A stretch of DNA of 5,382 bases. Source: Chloroflexota bacterium. Lineage in GTDB: Bacteria > Chloroflexota > Dehalococcoidia > JACQUE01. The DNA lies in contig JACQUE010000023.1 of assembly GCA_016210425.1 (NCBI GenBank), forward strand, positions 1 through 5,382. Reading direction: 5' to 3'. Below are positions 5,306 through 5,382 of this stretch, piece after piece (within the stretch, counting starts at the first letter, position 1; each line of letters starts with the position of its first letter). A program made the position numbers and the translations under genes. Below the pieces are notes generated by a model. That model worked only from the letters and a program-made list of their open reading frames with translations, had not been told where the DNA came from and made no database searches.

Positions 5306-5382
5306 TTGATCGACCTGCACTGCCACATCCTGCCGAACGTCGACGACGGGGCCAAGAGCCTGGAGGATGCCCTGGCCATGGC
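5306..5382 (+). CDS. N-terminus of a CpsB/YwqE-type PHP-domain tyrosine-protein phosphatase (partial)
   Basis: The last 77 bases encode 25 complete codons beginning (M)IDLHCHILPNVDDGAKSLEDA. The HCH metal-binding pair (residues 5 and 7) followed by ILPxVDDGA is the characteristic N-terminal motif of the manganese-dependent PHP-fold phosphatases CpsB/YwqE/Wzb-like, which dephosphorylate the bacterial tyrosine kinase controlling capsule and exopolysaccharide chain length. The TTG at 5306 is chosen because an in-frame TAG lies nine bases upstream (5297-5299), and the family motif starts right at residue 2. The ribosome site is poor (GGCGAG at 5291-5296). The gene runs off the window, so the rest of the catalytic site cannot be checked. 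Other PHP hydrolases such as histidinol phosphatase share HxH, but ILPxVDDGA favours CpsB. It points to a polysaccharide locus downstream. Confidence 0.78.
   Translation, partial: MIDLHCHILPNVDDGAKSLEDALAM

Noticed and set aside
5161..5379. Minus-strand 72-residue frame over the intergenic region and the PHP gene start
   Set aside because: Half of it is antisense to the CpsB-like N-terminus and the rest is translation through the palindromic repeat, which commonly yields spurious frames.
1..5382. CRISPR array, tRNA/rRNA gene, insertion sequence or toxin-antitoxin pair
   Set aside because: No regularly spaced direct repeats, cloverleaf, transposase motif or paired small genes were seen on either strand.

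Overview
The window reads as a bacterial chromosome segment of high GC, with every recognisable gene on the + strand. Hand-counted 60-base lines inside the later genes reach about 72% G+C (57% in one line of the deacetylase gene). The first 540 bases are only about 49%. Non-ATG starts are common (TTG, GTG, TTG), Shine-Dalgarno sites are visible, and the gene content fits a Gram-positive-like or Chloroflexota-type genome. The Chloroflexota guess rests on gene flavour, an MshA-like glycosyltransferase and a repeat I recall from such genomes; no rRNA or other marker confirms it.

Layout: (1) 1-290 is the 3' end of a lower-GC gene, possibly the C-terminus of a restriction-endonuclease-like protein. 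(2) 291-559 is a non-coding leader with a near-consensus sigma-70 promoter (TTGACC, 18 nt, TATAAT) and a set of TTCWGAA inverted repeats between the predicted transcription start and the next gene. (3) 560-4311 is a tight run of four genes with gaps of 20, 1 and 17 nt: a YegS/DagK-type lipid kinase, GTP cyclohydrolase I (folE), a BcsL/CelD-type GNAT acyltransferase, and a GT4 glycosyltransferase very like MshA. (4) A GC-rich hairpin followed by TTTT at 4337-4362 looks like an intrinsic terminator. It is followed at 4396-5112 by a PIG-L/LmbE-type zinc deacetylase with a perfect AGGAGG site. (5) 5113-5305 is a structured intergenic region holding a probable interspersed palindromic repeat and a near-perfect 19-bp palindrome. 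(6) From 5306 the window enters the N-terminus of a PHP-fold CpsB/YwqE-type tyrosine phosphatase, which hints at a surface-polysaccharide locus downstream.

How the genes may work together (inference): lipid kinase, glycosyltransferase, sugar deacetylase and acyltransferase would suit assembly of a phosphorylated, de-N-acetylated glycoconjugate. This could be a glycolipid, or a pseudo-disaccharide of the mycothiol/bacillithiol type, where a GT4 enzyme is followed by a PIG-L deacetylase and, in mycothiol, later a GNAT acetyltransferase. FolE appears to be a metabolic passenger of the transcript. No mobile element, CRISPR array, tRNA or rRNA gene was found. Nothing here is clearly a new defence or mobile system; the most unusual points are the repeat-laden leader at 424-559 and the MshA-like enzyme with a changed acceptor-site residue.
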